This document shows positions 51,403-62,077 of a stretch of 64,000 nucleotides of DNA, piece by piece; the first letter of the stretch is position 1; each line of letters opens with the position of its first letter. This DNA comes from Acidobacteriota bacterium (GTDB lineage Bacteria; Acidobacteriota; Terriglobia; Acidiferrales; UBA7541). The notes beneath the pieces were generated by a model, which saw only the letters and a program-made list of their open reading frames with translations, was not told the origin of the DNA and did no database searches. The position numbers were made by a program, and so were the translations under genes. The stretch lies in NCBI GenBank assembly GCA_013287135.1, contig JABDEK010000004.1:23147-87146 (forward strand), in the 5' to 3' direction.

Positions 51403-53841
51403 TCATTCGTAACGCAACGCCACGAGCGGATCCACGTTCATCGCCCGGCGCGCCGGGGAATAACACGCCGCGAGCGCCACGGCGACAAGCAGCAGCGCTA
51501 CTCCCAAAAAAGTTGCCGGGTCCGTGGATTGCACTCCGAAGAGCAAGCTCGAAAGAAATCGCGACAAAGTGAATGCTCCGGCCGTCCCGATCGCGACGCC
51601 GGCAAGCGCGAGCTTCGTTCCGCGGCCCAGCACCAAACCCAAAACATCGCGCGGCTGCGCGCCGAGAGCGATGCGGATGCCCATCTCGTTTGTGCGCAGG
51701 CTTACCACGTAACTCATAACGCCGTAAATTCCGACCGCTGCCAGCAAAAGCGCGAGAACGGCGAAGACCGCTAACAGCACAGTTGAAAAGCGGCGCGGCG
51801 AAACGGTGACGGAAAGAATGTCGTCCATGGTCATTACATTCGTGACTGGGAGCGCCGGACTAATTTTGTGTATCGCCTCCATCGCGGCATGCGCCACCAC
51901 GGAGGGATCGCCCGAAGTGCGGATCAATAAATAAGGAGTCCATCCGCCGGCGGCGTAAACATCAAAAGTTTGCGGCGTATCGAGTCCATACTGGTGGACG
52001 TTGCCAACTACTCCGATCACCGGACTCCAACAAGGTTGCGGATCGAGCCAGCACAAGTTGATGCGCTTACCGATCGGGTCGGCGCCGGGCCAGAATCTCT
52101 GGGCCATGGTGGAGTTGATAACGATGTTGGAGCTGGTCCAATCTTTCTGGGTGAATAAACGTCCGCGCACAAGCGGAACGCCTATGGTGGCGAAATAGCC
52201 GAGGCTGGCGGTGCGAAGTTCAGCAACAGGACGAGCGCCTGCAGCGGGAACGGTCTGACCTTCCACAAGAAACCGTGCAGCCGCAACGGTGGCGATGCCC
52301 AGCGGAAGCACGTCAATTCCACCAACGCGTGTGACACCCGGAATGCTTTCGATTTCTTCGGCCATCTGCTCAAATTCCTGTGATTGATGAATGCCTAACT
52401 GATTTTGCTGGTCTGGCGTTAGTTTGTTTAAGTCGGCGGCTGCGAGTTGCGGCTGCGAGACTTGCATGGTCAAAACATGATGGGAACGAAAGCCGGGATC
52501 GACTTCGAGCAGATGATGAAAACTTCGAAGCAGGAGGCCCGCGCCAATTAGAGGAATCAGCGCCAAGGCAATTTCGGAGACCACCAGGAAGCTGCGCAGT
52601 TTTTCTCCACCGGAGTAGTTGAAACCTCTGCCACTTTTCTTCAAAGCATCATGCAAATCCGTCTTCAGCGATTGAAAAGCGGGAATTAAACCGCACACAA
52701 TTCCAGCCAACGCACAAACGGCAATCGTGAAGGCGAGTACGGCGCCGTTTAGTGCAGCTACTTTCACGCTCGCCAGATCTTCTGGAGCGCAGGCTTGCAA
52801 AACTTGCAAACCTGCGTTTGCCAGCAAAATGCCGAAAGCGCCGCCGAGCAATGAAAGCAAAATGCTTTCGGTAAGCAATTGGCGTATGAGCCTGGTTTTA
52901 GTTGCACCCAAGGCAATTCGAAGCGCGATTTCTTTTTGGCGGGCGGCGTTGCGCGCGAGGAGCAAATTGACGATATTGGCGCAAGCAATCAGCAACACTA
53001 ACGAGACCGCGCCGAAGAGAATCAACAGCGCGACGCGTAGTTTGGCGGCAGAGGGACCTTCCATTCGCTGCACGAGCACTCCCCAGCCTCTGTGCGTATC
53101 TGAAAAGGTAAGTTCTTCGCGGCGGTTTAGCGTGGCGAGCTCGGTCTGAGCCTGCGCAACTGTAACGCCAGGCTTCAGCCGAGCAATCACGCTGTACGGA
53201 TGATGCAGGCGGCCGGTCAAATCATCCTGATATTGGCCGACCGGCATCCACACATCGGCTTGAAGCGATAAACGGAATTCGGCAGGCAAAACTCCGGACA
53301 GCGTGTAGCCTTTTCCATCTAGCGTGACGGTGCGCCCAACTACAGAAGAGTCGGAGCCGAATTTGTTTTGCCACAAACGATAGCTCAGCAAAATTACAGG
53401 AGCGCTGGCGGGCTTATCTTCGTCGGGAGTGAACGCGCGCCCGATGATTGGATGAATGCCGAGCATGGGAAACAGGTTGGAAGTTGCAAAGGCTGCTTTG
53501 ATGCGCTCGGGTTGGCCTTCTCCGGTCAGGTTAAAGCCCTGAGATATATCCACATACGCAGCCATGTTGAAAAAATCCTGGGTTTGTTGACGCCAATCCT
53601 GAAAATCTCCCGGCGACAAACCAAGCTGCGGCCAGGCGGGCAAGTACGTGTTCCATACCTGAACCAGACTCTCCGGATTTTGATAAGGCAGCCGCCGGAG
53701 AAGGACTGCATTCACGACGGAAAAAATTGCGGTGTTTGCGCCGATGCCCAGCGCGAGGGTAAGCACGGCTACGATCGTGAAGCCGGAATTCTTCGCCAGC
53801 GTCCGAATGCCGTAACGAATGTCTTGAAGCAATGAGCCCAT
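51403..53841 (-). CDS. ADOP-type ABC permease 2
   Basis: 812 aa. MGSLLQDIRYGIRTLAKNSG start, first helix VLTLALGIGANTAIFSVVNAVLLRRLPY, duplicated periplasmic-core/FtsX organisation and the terminal ARRAMNVDPLVALRYE motif. The second core carries TVAAARFLVEGQTVP and other residues unlike its paralogues, so the periplasmic domains have diverged much more than the membrane parts. Separated by 21 bases from permease 3. Confidence 0.92.
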   Translation of the reverse strand: MGSLLQDIRYGIRTLAKNSGFTIVAVLTLALGIGANTAIFSVVNAVLLRRLPYQNPESLVQVWNTYLPAWPQLGLSPGDFQDWRQQTQDFFNMAAYVDISQGFNLTGEGQPERIKAAFATSNLFPMLGIHPIIGRAFTPDEDKPASAPVILLSYRLWQNKFGSDSSVVGRTVTLDGKGYTLSGVLPAEFRLSLQADVWMPVGQYQDDLTGRLHHPYSVIARLKPGVTVAQAQTELATLNRREELTFSDTHRGWGVLVQRMEGPSAAKLRVALLILFGAVSLVLLIACANIVNLLLARNAARQKEIALRIALGATKTRLIRQLLTESILLSLLGGAFGILLANAGLQVLQACAPEDLASVKVAALNGAVLAFTIAVCALAGIVCGLIPAFQSLKTDLHDALKKSGRGFNYSGGEKLRSFLVVSEIALALIPLIGAGLLLRSFHHLLEVDPGFRSHHVLTMQVSQPQLAAADLNKLTPDQQNQLGIHQSQEFEQMAEEIESIPGVTRVGGIDVLPLGIATVAAARFLVEGQTVPAAGARPVAELRTASLGYFATIGVPLVRGRLFTQKDWTSSNIVINSTMAQRFWPGADPIGKRINLCWLDPQPCWSPVIGVVGNVHQYGLDTPQTFDVYAAGGWTPYLLIRTSGDPSVVAHAAMEAIHKISPALPVTNVMTMDDILSVTVSPRRFSTVLLAVFAVLALLLAAVGIYGVMSYVVSLRTNEMGIRIALGAQPRDVLGLVLGRGTKLALAGVAIGTAGAFTLSRFLSSLLFGVQSTDPATFLGVALLLVAVALAACYSPARRAMNVDPLVALRYE

Positions 53842-53862
53842 GTTTTTCCCAGCTTTAAAAAA

Positions 53863-56295
53863 CTATTCGTATCTAAGCGCAACCATCGGATCCACACGCA
53901 TCGCGCGACGCGCAGGAACGTAGCACGCCACGAGCGCAATGAAAGCGAGCACCGCGGAAGTAGAGAAAAAGGTCAGCGCGTCCGTGGGCTTCAGTCCGTA
54001 TAACTGGCTGGCTACCACGCGCGACAACACCAGCGCTCCAGCAAGTCCAATGGCCATGCCGGCGATAATGATCCGAATCCAGTAGGCCGCCATCAGTTTC
54101 AGCACGCTGCCGGGCTGCGCTCCGAGCGCCATGCGCACGCCGATTTCATGGGTGCGTTGCGCCACTGAAAAAACCATCACGCCGTAAATACCCAGACCCG
54201 CCAGCAACAAAGCCAGCGCCGAAAAAGCTCCGAGCAAGACCGAGCTGACGCGCCTGAGCGCGAGCGATTCGTTCGCCAGTTGATCTAAGCCGACGATTTT
54301 GTAAATGGGCTGGTCTTTGTCCACCGACCAAATCGCTTGTTTCACGGACGATGTCAGATTGGACGGAGGGCCAGAAGTGCGTACTACAAAAGCGACCACC
54401 GTGACGGGGTCTTGCGCGAACGGCCGGAAGAGCGTGCCGCGAACTTTTTCCTCCACACCGAACGCATGGACATCGCTGACGACGCCGACTATTTCCCACC
54501 AGTCAGGTTTTTTGGAATTTCCCAAATTCAAGCGCTCGCCGATAGGATCACGGCTTCCGAATACTTGACGGGCGAGTGCTTCGTTGATGATGACAACCTG
54601 CGGCGCATCCTTGCGATCCTGTTCGGTGAAATCACGGCCCTTCAGAAGCGAAATCCCCATGGTTCGAAAATATTCAGGCGTGACTCTTTCCGATTTTGCG
54701 CTTGGCCGCTGGCCTGACGCGGGCTCGGGCTGACCTTGGACGGTGAAATCGGCAGCATTCCAGAATCCGCTTAGGGGCATAAAGTCTGCGGCGGCCGCGT
54801 ATTCGACGCCCGGTTGACGTCTGATTTGCGCGAGCACTTCGTTCGCGAATTCAAACGGCTTCAGCGGCTGGGCGGCCGGATACTTGTTTTGGGAAAGAAT
54901 CAGCTGCGCCGAAATAATGTGGTCGGCATCGAACCCCAGATTTCCTTGCAGCAGATTGCGAAAACTTCCAATCAGCAATCCCGCGCCAACCAGCAGCACG
55001 AGCGCTAGCGCAAATTCACTGACGACAAGCGCGCTGCGCAAACGAAGCTCCCCTGAGCCGGCCGTTATGCTGCGGCTGGTTCCTCTCAATCCTTCCGAAG
55101 CGTCCACTTTTAGACCAAGCACTGGCGCCAGTCCGAATAGCAATCCGGTGAGGAGAGCCGCGGACAGGGTGAAAGCGAATACGCGAATGTCCATTGGAAT
55201 GCTGGTCACCTGCGGGATGTTCAGATTGGCGATGTTATTTGGAAAAATGGAAAGCAAAAAGCTGGTGGCGCCGGATGCGATCACGAACCCCAGCGTTCCT
55301 CCCATCAACGACAACGCCAGGCCCTCGGTCAAGAATTGCCGAATCAGACGCCCGCGACTTGCGCCGAGCGCAACGCGGATGGCGATCTCCTTTCGCCTTC
55401 CTGCGGCGCGCGCGAGCACCAAACTGGCGATATTGGCGCATGCTATTAGCAGAACGAAACCGACTGCGCCGAGCAAAACCAGCAGCGGCAACTTGACATC
55501 GCCTGCGATTTCCTCGCGAAGGGAGACGAGGGTCACGCTGTTGCCGGTGTCGGTTTGCGGATGCTCCCGCGCGATTCGCTGCTCGATTGAATCCATCTGC
55601 GTTTGCGCCTGCTTCAGGGTCACGCCGGGTTTCACCCGCGCCATGATGCGGAGTGGCGTGTCGTCGTAGTTCGTAAGAAATGATGTGGGAAGGGCCAGTG
55701 GCGTCCAGAGCTCGACCGTCGACGGATATTTGAAATTGGGCGGCATCACGCCAACCACGGTGAATGGTTTTCCAGTGAGCGTGATCGATTTGCCCACGAT
55801 ATGGAGATCGGCTGAGAATGCTCGTCTCCATATCGCGTCGCTTAGAACGACCACATCGGGGCCGCCGGGCAGGTCTTCTTCGTCCAGAAAAGTGCGGCCC
55901 AACTCAGGCCGAGTGCCCAGAAGGCGAAAATAATCGGCGGAGAATTGATAGCCGATCACGTTCTGAGGTTCGCCTGCACCGGTAAGGGTAAAAATCTCGT
56001 CACGGGAAGCTGCCATAGCTGAGAAGACGTTGTTCCCCGATCTCCATTCAGCGAAATCCCCGCCAGAGACCGGAGCTATTTTGTCGCCTCTTGGCACGTT
56101 GGAAGTCCAGACCATCACGAGCTGGCCAGGTTGACTGTAGGGAAGAGGCGCGAGGAGCACAGCATTCACAACGGAGAAGATCGCGGTATTCGCTCCGATG
56201 CCGAGAGCGAGCGTCAAGACCACAATTGCGGTGAAACCAGGACTCTTGCCCAGTGTGCGCATCGCGTATCGAATATCCTGGAGGAACGTCGCCAT
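53863..56295 (-). CDS. ADOP-type ABC permease 3
   Basis: 810 aa with the same two-unit architecture: MATFLQDIRYAMRTLGKSPG start, TLALGIGANTAIFSVVNAVLLAPLPY helix 1, FtsX blocks around 270-400 and 680-800, and end ARRAMRVDPMVALRYE. The N-terminal periplasmic core (SNVPRGDKIAPVSGGDFAEW) is specific to this copy. 42 bases downstream of permease 4. Confidence 0.92.
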   Translation of the reverse strand: MATFLQDIRYAMRTLGKSPGFTAIVVLTLALGIGANTAIFSVVNAVLLAPLPYSQPGQLVMVWTSNVPRGDKIAPVSGGDFAEWRSGNNVFSAMAASRDEIFTLTGAGEPQNVIGYQFSADYFRLLGTRPELGRTFLDEEDLPGGPDVVVLSDAIWRRAFSADLHIVGKSITLTGKPFTVVGVMPPNFKYPSTVELWTPLALPTSFLTNYDDTPLRIMARVKPGVTLKQAQTQMDSIEQRIAREHPQTDTGNSVTLVSLREEIAGDVKLPLLVLLGAVGFVLLIACANIASLVLARAAGRRKEIAIRVALGASRGRLIRQFLTEGLALSLMGGTLGFVIASGATSFLLSIFPNNIANLNIPQVTSIPMDIRVFAFTLSAALLTGLLFGLAPVLGLKVDASEGLRGTSRSITAGSGELRLRSALVVSEFALALVLLVGAGLLIGSFRNLLQGNLGFDADHIISAQLILSQNKYPAAQPLKPFEFANEVLAQIRRQPGVEYAAAADFMPLSGFWNAADFTVQGQPEPASGQRPSAKSERVTPEYFRTMGISLLKGRDFTEQDRKDAPQVVIINEALARQVFGSRDPIGERLNLGNSKKPDWWEIVGVVSDVHAFGVEEKVRGTLFRPFAQDPVTVVAFVVRTSGPPSNLTSSVKQAIWSVDKDQPIYKIVGLDQLANESLALRRVSSVLLGAFSALALLLAGLGIYGVMVFSVAQRTHEIGVRMALGAQPGSVLKLMAAYWIRIIIAGMAIGLAGALVLSRVVASQLYGLKPTDALTFFSTSAVLAFIALVACYVPARRAMRVDPMVALRYE

Positions 56296-56337
56296 ATTTT
56301 CTCCGGTGGTGTTTAAGGCCTGATCAGAACCTCGACT

Positions 56338-58797
56338 CTATTCGCATCTCAAAGCCACGATTGGATCCACTGCCATCGCGCGCCTCGCTGGGACATAGCA
56401 CGCGACGAAAGCAGCAAACGCGAGAAGAATCGCCACTACTAGAAGAGTGAGCGGATCCGTGGGACTCACGCTAAACAGCAGACCCTTCAAAAATCTGGTG
56501 AGGGCGAGCGAGGAGGCCAGGCCGATACCGAGGCCAATTAAGCCCAATGACATTCCGTGTTTCAGCACGAGCCCAAGCACATTGGAGTTTTGCGCTCCCA
56601 GCGCCATGCGAATGCCAATTTCACGCGTGCGCTGGCCAACGTTGTAGGCAATCACGCCGTAAATCCCCACGGCCGCCAGCAGCAGCGCAAGCCCTGCAAA
56701 AATTCCCAGCAGCAATGACGCGAGGCGCGGTTGCGCCAAGGATTGGGCGAGGACCGTATCCATCGGGAGAATTCCAGTCACTGGCATGTCGGGATCAACG
56801 GAATGAATCGCGTCAACGATCGGTTTCGATAGCGTGGCCGGAGGCACCGATGTGCGCACGACCATGCTAATTGCCGATAGGGGCATGAACTGCGCCAAAT
56901 CGTCGTTGTTCATTACGTTCATAGAAAAATATGCGGAGGGCCGAGGTATATCATCGAGGCCGAACTGATGAACTTCCGGCGCAATGCCAATGATCTCAAG
57001 CCAGACTGGCTTGCCGTCCTTTTCTTCGCCATCAGTCCACAACGAAATGCGTTTGCCGATGGGATCTTGACCTGGGAAATAGCGGTCGGCAGCGGTTCGA
57101 TCAATGATTACAACCCTTGCTCTTGTCGCGTCGTCCTGCTCGGTCAGATCGCGGCCGCGAACCAACGGCATGCCCATGGAAGCAAAGAATTGCGGGCTGA
57201 TGATCCGATATTCCAGGTATTGTTCATTCTCGGCTTTGGGAGCTGGACGTCCCTCGATAGTGACATCGCCATTCACGTTATTTCCCGAGAACGGTGGGTC
57301 GATGATGGTGGCGGCAAAACGTACTCCGGGCACGTTTCTCATGGCCGCGAGCATGGCCCGCACTGAAGCAAGGCGTGCAGGTACAGCTTCGGAAGTCAGA
57401 CTCGTGACATAAAAATTCATGGTCAACAAGTCGTGAGGCTCGAATCCTGGAGAAACACGGATAAGAGAACCGAACGAGCGGATCAAAAGCCCTCCGCCGA
57501 CTAATAAAAGCATCGCAAGGGAAACTTCCAAAATTACCAGCGCGTTTTTGAAACGCGAACCTCCGCCCGCAGATCCCGAGCGTTCGCCTGCGTCACGAAG
57601 CGCTTGGTTTAAATCGATCCGCATGGCTTGGATGGCGGGAGCCAACCCAAAAAACAAACCGCTGATCAACGAAAGGCCCAATGTGAAAAGGAAAACGTTG
57701 CGATCGATTGTCACTGATCCCATTTGGCGGACGAGTCCCGCTGGAGCTGCGGACAGAAGCGTGCTGGTGCCAATCTCGGCCAGTAAGAGACCAAGCCCGG
57801 CGCCAACAAGAGCCAGCAAAATGTTTTCGCTCAAAAGCTGGCGGAGCACGCGAGCCGGGCCGGCTCCCAAAGTTGCGCGGACAGCCATCTCCTTTCGCCT
57901 GGCTTCACTCCGCGCTAGTAAAAGATTGGCGACGTTCACGCAGGCGATCAGCAATACAAAGCCAACAGAGAGTTGCAGTACCAAAAGAGCCAGCCGTATG
58001 CTCGAGACGCGGCGCTCTTGCAACGAAACGACTACAATTCCGCGAGAGTCATTGCTGTCCGGATATTGCCGCCGCAAGCGGCTGGCGATGGTGTCCATGT
58101 CCGCGCGCGCGGAGGCTAGAGGTACGCTGGGCTTAAGGCGTCCAAAAACCTGCAGCCAGTGTGAGCCGCGGGAGCGGGTGAGCAGCGGATTATCGGCTTG
58201 TAGCGGAGTCCATAGCTCTTCGTTAGACGGCGATTGGAAAGTTGCGGGAAGAACGCCGACCACGGTGAAGGATTGTCCACTCAGCGTGACTGGCTTTCCA
58301 AGGATACCGGGATCGCCGCCAAACACACGCCGCCATAGACCGTCGCCGATAATCACAACGTTGCTGCCGCCCGCTTTAAACTCATCGGGAAGAAACAGCC
58401 GGCCTATCGCCGGTGTGACGCCAAAAATATCAAAAAAATCCGGGGTAATATAAGCGGACGAGATGCGCTGCGCTTCGCCCGTTCCGGTTAGATTGAACCC
58501 GTTTGTGTAGTAGGCAGCGAGAGCGGAAAACGATTGGCTTTGGGCGTGCCAATCGAGAAAATTGGGACCGGACACGGAACCTTCCCACTTCTTACCGAGA
58601 ATGGTTTCGTTCAGGGTGACCATCTGCTGCGGCTGAGAATACGGCAGGGGACGCAACAGCACCGCATTCACCACGGAAAAAATTGCAGTGTTTGCGCCAA
58701 TGCCCAGTGCCAGCGTCAAAACGGCGATTAGAGTGAATCCAGGATTCTTCACCAACATTCGCGCGCCAAAGCGAATGTCTTGCAACAATGTTTCCAT
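56338..58797 (-). CDS. ADOP-type ABC permease 4
   Basis: 819 aa: METLLQDIRFGARMLVKNPG start, VLTLALGIGANTAIFSVVNAVLLRPLPY first helix, two core/FtsX units, end ARRAMAVDPIVALRCE. It lies immediately downstream of the only ATPase gene of the array (46 bases), making it the most likely direct partner of that ATPase. Confidence 0.92.
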   Translation of the reverse strand: METLLQDIRFGARMLVKNPGFTLIAVLTLALGIGANTAIFSVVNAVLLRPLPYSQPQQMVTLNETILGKKWEGSVSGPNFLDWHAQSQSFSALAAYYTNGFNLTGTGEAQRISSAYITPDFFDIFGVTPAIGRLFLPDEFKAGGSNVVIIGDGLWRRVFGGDPGILGKPVTLSGQSFTVVGVLPATFQSPSNEELWTPLQADNPLLTRSRGSHWLQVFGRLKPSVPLASARADMDTIASRLRRQYPDSNDSRGIVVVSLQERRVSSIRLALLVLQLSVGFVLLIACVNVANLLLARSEARRKEMAVRATLGAGPARVLRQLLSENILLALVGAGLGLLLAEIGTSTLLSAAPAGLVRQMGSVTIDRNVFLFTLGLSLISGLFFGLAPAIQAMRIDLNQALRDAGERSGSAGGGSRFKNALVILEVSLAMLLLVGGGLLIRSFGSLIRVSPGFEPHDLLTMNFYVTSLTSEAVPARLASVRAMLAAMRNVPGVRFAATIIDPPFSGNNVNGDVTIEGRPAPKAENEQYLEYRIISPQFFASMGMPLVRGRDLTEQDDATRARVVIIDRTAADRYFPGQDPIGKRISLWTDGEEKDGKPVWLEIIGIAPEVHQFGLDDIPRPSAYFSMNVMNNDDLAQFMPLSAISMVVRTSVPPATLSKPIVDAIHSVDPDMPVTGILPMDTVLAQSLAQPRLASLLLGIFAGLALLLAAVGIYGVIAYNVGQRTREIGIRMALGAQNSNVLGLVLKHGMSLGLIGLGIGLASSLALTRFLKGLLFSVSPTDPLTLLVVAILLAFAAFVACYVPARRAMAVDPIVALRCE

Positions 58798-58843
58798 GTC
58801 GTCCTCTTTCGCCCCGGACTTCTAATCGTGAATCAACCGGCAG

Positions 58844-59527
58844 CTATGCTGCGCCGGCCTTTTGACCATCAACGATCCAGCCGTCGGCCAATTGAATAAT
58901 GCGGTTTCCGTAAGCGGCCCATGCGTCGTTGTGCGTAACCTGGATAATGGTGGTGCCGTCTTCGTTTAATTTCTTGAGCAAATCCATGATCATTTTTCCC
59001 TGGCTTGAATGCAGGCTGCCGGTGGGCTCGTCCGCCAGAATTAATTTCGGCTTGCCGATTACCGCGCGCGCCACAGCCACAAGCTGTTGCTGACCGCCGG
59101 AGAGCTGATTGGGGAAAAGAGATTTTTTGCCGACGATCTGGAAGCGGTCGAGGATGTCCGCAACCATTCCTTCGCGCTCAGTCTTCTTGATATCGCGATA
59201 AGAAAGCGGCAGGTCGAGATTTTCGGCAACGGTGAGGTTGTCCAGCAAATGATATTGCTGGAACACGAATCCTATATATTTCTTGTGCAACTCAACGCGG
59301 CGGCGATTGTCCAGTTTATGGACAGCGTTATCGAGCAGGTGGTACTCGCCCTTCCACGCGCCGTCGAGCATGCCAACGATGCCCATCAGCGTGGACTTGC
59401 CCGCGCCTGAGGGGCCCATGATGGTGATGAAATCGCCGTCGGCGATGTCCAGATTGATGCGGCGCAGCACCCAGGTTTTCCCCGCACCTGATTCGTAAAC
59501 CTTTTCAACGTCTCTAAGTTTGATCAC
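58844..59527 (-). CDS. MacB/LolD-type ABC transporter ATPase
   Basis: 227 aa. Walker A GPSGAGKST (39-47), Q-loop in FVFQQYHLL, signature LSGGQQQ followed by Leu instead of the usual Arg, Walker B LILADEPTG, then a D-loop reading SLHS where NLDS is standard, and H-loop VTHN. It forms the cytoplasmic motor for MacB-like mechanotransmission transporters that expel peptides or lipids or pull substrates through the periplasm. It is the single ATPase for six permeases and lies in the middle of the array, so it is probably shared or supplemented by ATPases elsewhere. Confidence 0.93.
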   Translation of the reverse strand: MIKLRDVEKVYESGAGKTWVLRRINLDIADGDFITIMGPSGAGKSTLMGIVGMLDGAWKGEYHLLDNAVHKLDNRRRVELHKKYIGFVFQQYHLLDNLTVAENLDLPLSYRDIKKTEREGMVADILDRFQIVGKKSLFPNQLSGGQQQLVAVARAVIGKPKLILADEPTGSLHSSQGKMIMDLLKKLNEDGTTIIQVTHNDAWAAYGNRIIQLADGWIVDGQKAGAA

Positions 59528-59600
59528 TATGTCTCACTCCTTGTGAGGCCAACGCGGTTATCAGGCTTTCGGTCTAATGCAATTTCACAGTGCAAGATTA

Positions 59601-62042
59601 TTATTCATGGCGTAAAGCTGCGATCGGATCCACGCGCATAGCTCGCCGCGCGGGAATATAAGCCGCAAGTGCCGCGGCCAAAGTCACAACGCACAACACC
59701 ACGACGAACGTCATCGGATCCGTTGCGCTAATTCCAAACAGCAGGCTGCTCATTCCGCGTCTGGCCAGTATCGAAATCAGCGCCCCCACAACCGCGCCGA
59801 AAGCTGCCAGCCGCAGTCCGTGCCCGACTACCAGGCGCAAAACGTCTTTTGCTTGTGCTCCCAGCGCGATGCGGATTCCAATTTCGCGTATGCGCTGGTT
59901 AACACTGTAAGAGAGCACGCCATAGATTCCGATCGCCGCCAGCAGCATGCCTAACGCTCCAAGGACGCTCGCCAGAGTGGCCGCGATTCGGTTTGCGAAA
60001 AGTGACACGTGCAGCAATCCCTCCAGGTCGTCGGTCTCAATCGGCTGCACTTTGGTGTCGAGTGACTTTGCCGCGGCGCGGACGTCGCTGATTACGGCCG
60101 CAGTGGGGATGGCGGCACGCACCAGAATGTTAGCTTCTGTTCCATCCGCTTGCAGCTGGGGAAAATAGATGAACGGGCGAGCATCTTCATTCATGCGGTG
60201 GTACTTGATATCGTGCGCGACGCCCACCACGGTGCGCCACACTCCCCCGACCTGAACTTGGTGGCCCAACCCATTGGCTCCCGGCCAGAAGCGGTTCGCC
60301 ATGGTTTGATTCACGATTACAACTCTTGGAGCGCCCGTGCGATCCTGCTCCGAAAAATCACGACCATTCATCAGCGGAATCTGCAGGGTATGGAAATAAT
60401 TGGGACCGATTACGTTGTAATCGATACCCATGTCTTCATTAGGCTTAGGTGTGTAGCCCTGAATCTGCACACCTGCATAACCGCGTCCCGTAAACCAAAG
60501 CGGCACCCACAGTTCTGAGCTAACCGACTCCACTCCCGGATACGCGCGAATTCGTTCGATCAAATGATCGAAGTAGAGGGCGCCTTGCGGACCGGTGTAG
60601 TCCGTAGCCCGCAGATCAAACGCGGCAACCGTTACGTGATTCGAATTGAAACCGGGACCTTTGTTTTCGGCGTTGTGCAAACTTCGGAGCAAAAGACCGG
60701 CACCCATCAACAGAACGGTTGCCAGCACCATTTCCGAAACGACTAGAAGATCGCGGAGGCGATGAGTTCCGCTTCCTGCGCCGGATGCGCGGCTTCCTTC
60801 TTTGAGCGACTGGTTTAATTCCGCGCGCGAGCCGCGCCAAGCCGGTGCCAGTCCGAAAACGATGCCAGTTCCAAGGGACAGAATCACTGTAAATGCCAGC
60901 ACGGCGCGATCGACTCCGAGCGGAAGCCCAACCGGCAAATGCATCGGCGGCAGGAAAAATGCAAGGAGATTCGCTCCCCACAGTGCGAGCAGCACCCCGC
61001 CGACGCCGCCTGCCGTGGCGAGCAACAAACTTTCGATGAGCAATTGGCGCATCAGACGTTTGCGGCTAGCTCCCAGCGCGGCGCGTATCGCAATTTCTCT
61101 TTCGCGAGAAGTAGCGCGTGCCAGCAACAAGTTCGCCACATTTACGCAGCCAATTAGCAGTACAAACAAAGCAACGACCATCAGGAATCCCAGTACGCTG
61201 CGAAGGAAATCCTGCACGCCGTAGTGCGCGCCCCATACCGGCGTTAAGAAAACTCCAACACCCTTTTCCGCGTTTGGATATTCCTTCTGGAAATCGGCGG
61301 CCAGCGTGGCCATCTCCGCTTGGCCCTGCATCATGGTCACGCCGGGTTTTAGCCGGCCCATGATGTGCACGAAGGTAGGCCAGCGCTCTTCAATGTCCTC
61401 GCCGGGCAAAATCTGCGGCTGCATCATCATGGGAACGAAATATTCGGCGTTGATGCCCACGATGGTTCCGTAGAAATTCTGCGGAGCTACACCGATCACC
61501 GTAAACGGGTGGCCGTTAAGGTGAACCGTGCGACCCAGCACTCTAGGGTCGGAACCAAAACGCCGCGCCCACAAGCCATGGCCGAGAACTACGTAAGGGT
61601 CGGAATTCAATCCCTGATTGGGAACCGGATGAAACGTACGTCCCATGGCCGCTTGAACGCCGAGCACATCGAAATAATTTTCCGTTGCAATGATTCCCCA
61701 CACGCGTTCCGGTGGAGCGTCGTTGCGCAGGCTCATGTCCACGCCTGCCATTTCAAATCCAATTAAACCGGAAAAAACATTGTTGCGGTCACGATAGTCT
61801 TTGTAGTCGGGATAAGAGCTGGTGTGGTATTCACCGCCGGGCATCACGCTCTCGACGGCAATGAATTGGTCCGCGTGCGCGATTCCCGGGAGTGGATTCA
61901 GCAGAACCGTGCGAATCCAACTGAAAACGGTGGCATTCCCGCCGATACCGAGAGCCAGCGTGAGAACTGCTACCGCCGCAAATCCCGGCGCCTTTGCCAG
62001 CATTCGCAATCCGTAGCGCATGTCTTGAAGCAAGGTATCCAT
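59601..62042 (-). CDS. ADOP-type ABC permease 5
   Basis: 813 aa from the ATG at 62042 (MDTLLQDMRYGLRMLAK, matching the family N-terminus); an in-frame ATG at 62081 overlaps the stop of permease 6. First helix VLTLALGIGGNATVFSWIRTVLLNPLPG diverges from the other copies. Duplicated core/FtsX architecture, end ARRAMRVDPIAALRHE. 73 bases upstream of the ATPase gene. Confidence 0.92.
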   Translation of the reverse strand: MDTLLQDMRYGLRMLAKAPGFAAVAVLTLALGIGGNATVFSWIRTVLLNPLPGIAHADQFIAVESVMPGGEYHTSSYPDYKDYRDRNNVFSGLIGFEMAGVDMSLRNDAPPERVWGIIATENYFDVLGVQAAMGRTFHPVPNQGLNSDPYVVLGHGLWARRFGSDPRVLGRTVHLNGHPFTVIGVAPQNFYGTIVGINAEYFVPMMMQPQILPGEDIEERWPTFVHIMGRLKPGVTMMQGQAEMATLAADFQKEYPNAEKGVGVFLTPVWGAHYGVQDFLRSVLGFLMVVALFVLLIGCVNVANLLLARATSREREIAIRAALGASRKRLMRQLLIESLLLATAGGVGGVLLALWGANLLAFFLPPMHLPVGLPLGVDRAVLAFTVILSLGTGIVFGLAPAWRGSRAELNQSLKEGSRASGAGSGTHRLRDLLVVSEMVLATVLLMGAGLLLRSLHNAENKGPGFNSNHVTVAAFDLRATDYTGPQGALYFDHLIERIRAYPGVESVSSELWVPLWFTGRGYAGVQIQGYTPKPNEDMGIDYNVIGPNYFHTLQIPLMNGRDFSEQDRTGAPRVVIVNQTMANRFWPGANGLGHQVQVGGVWRTVVGVAHDIKYHRMNEDARPFIYFPQLQADGTEANILVRAAIPTAAVISDVRAAAKSLDTKVQPIETDDLEGLLHVSLFANRIAATLASVLGALGMLLAAIGIYGVLSYSVNQRIREIGIRIALGAQAKDVLRLVVGHGLRLAAFGAVVGALISILARRGMSSLLFGISATDPMTFVVVLCVVTLAAALAAYIPARRAMRVDPIAALRHE

Positions 62043-62077
62043 TCCGGGTCCCCGTCTAAATTTATTCAGCCGAGCTA

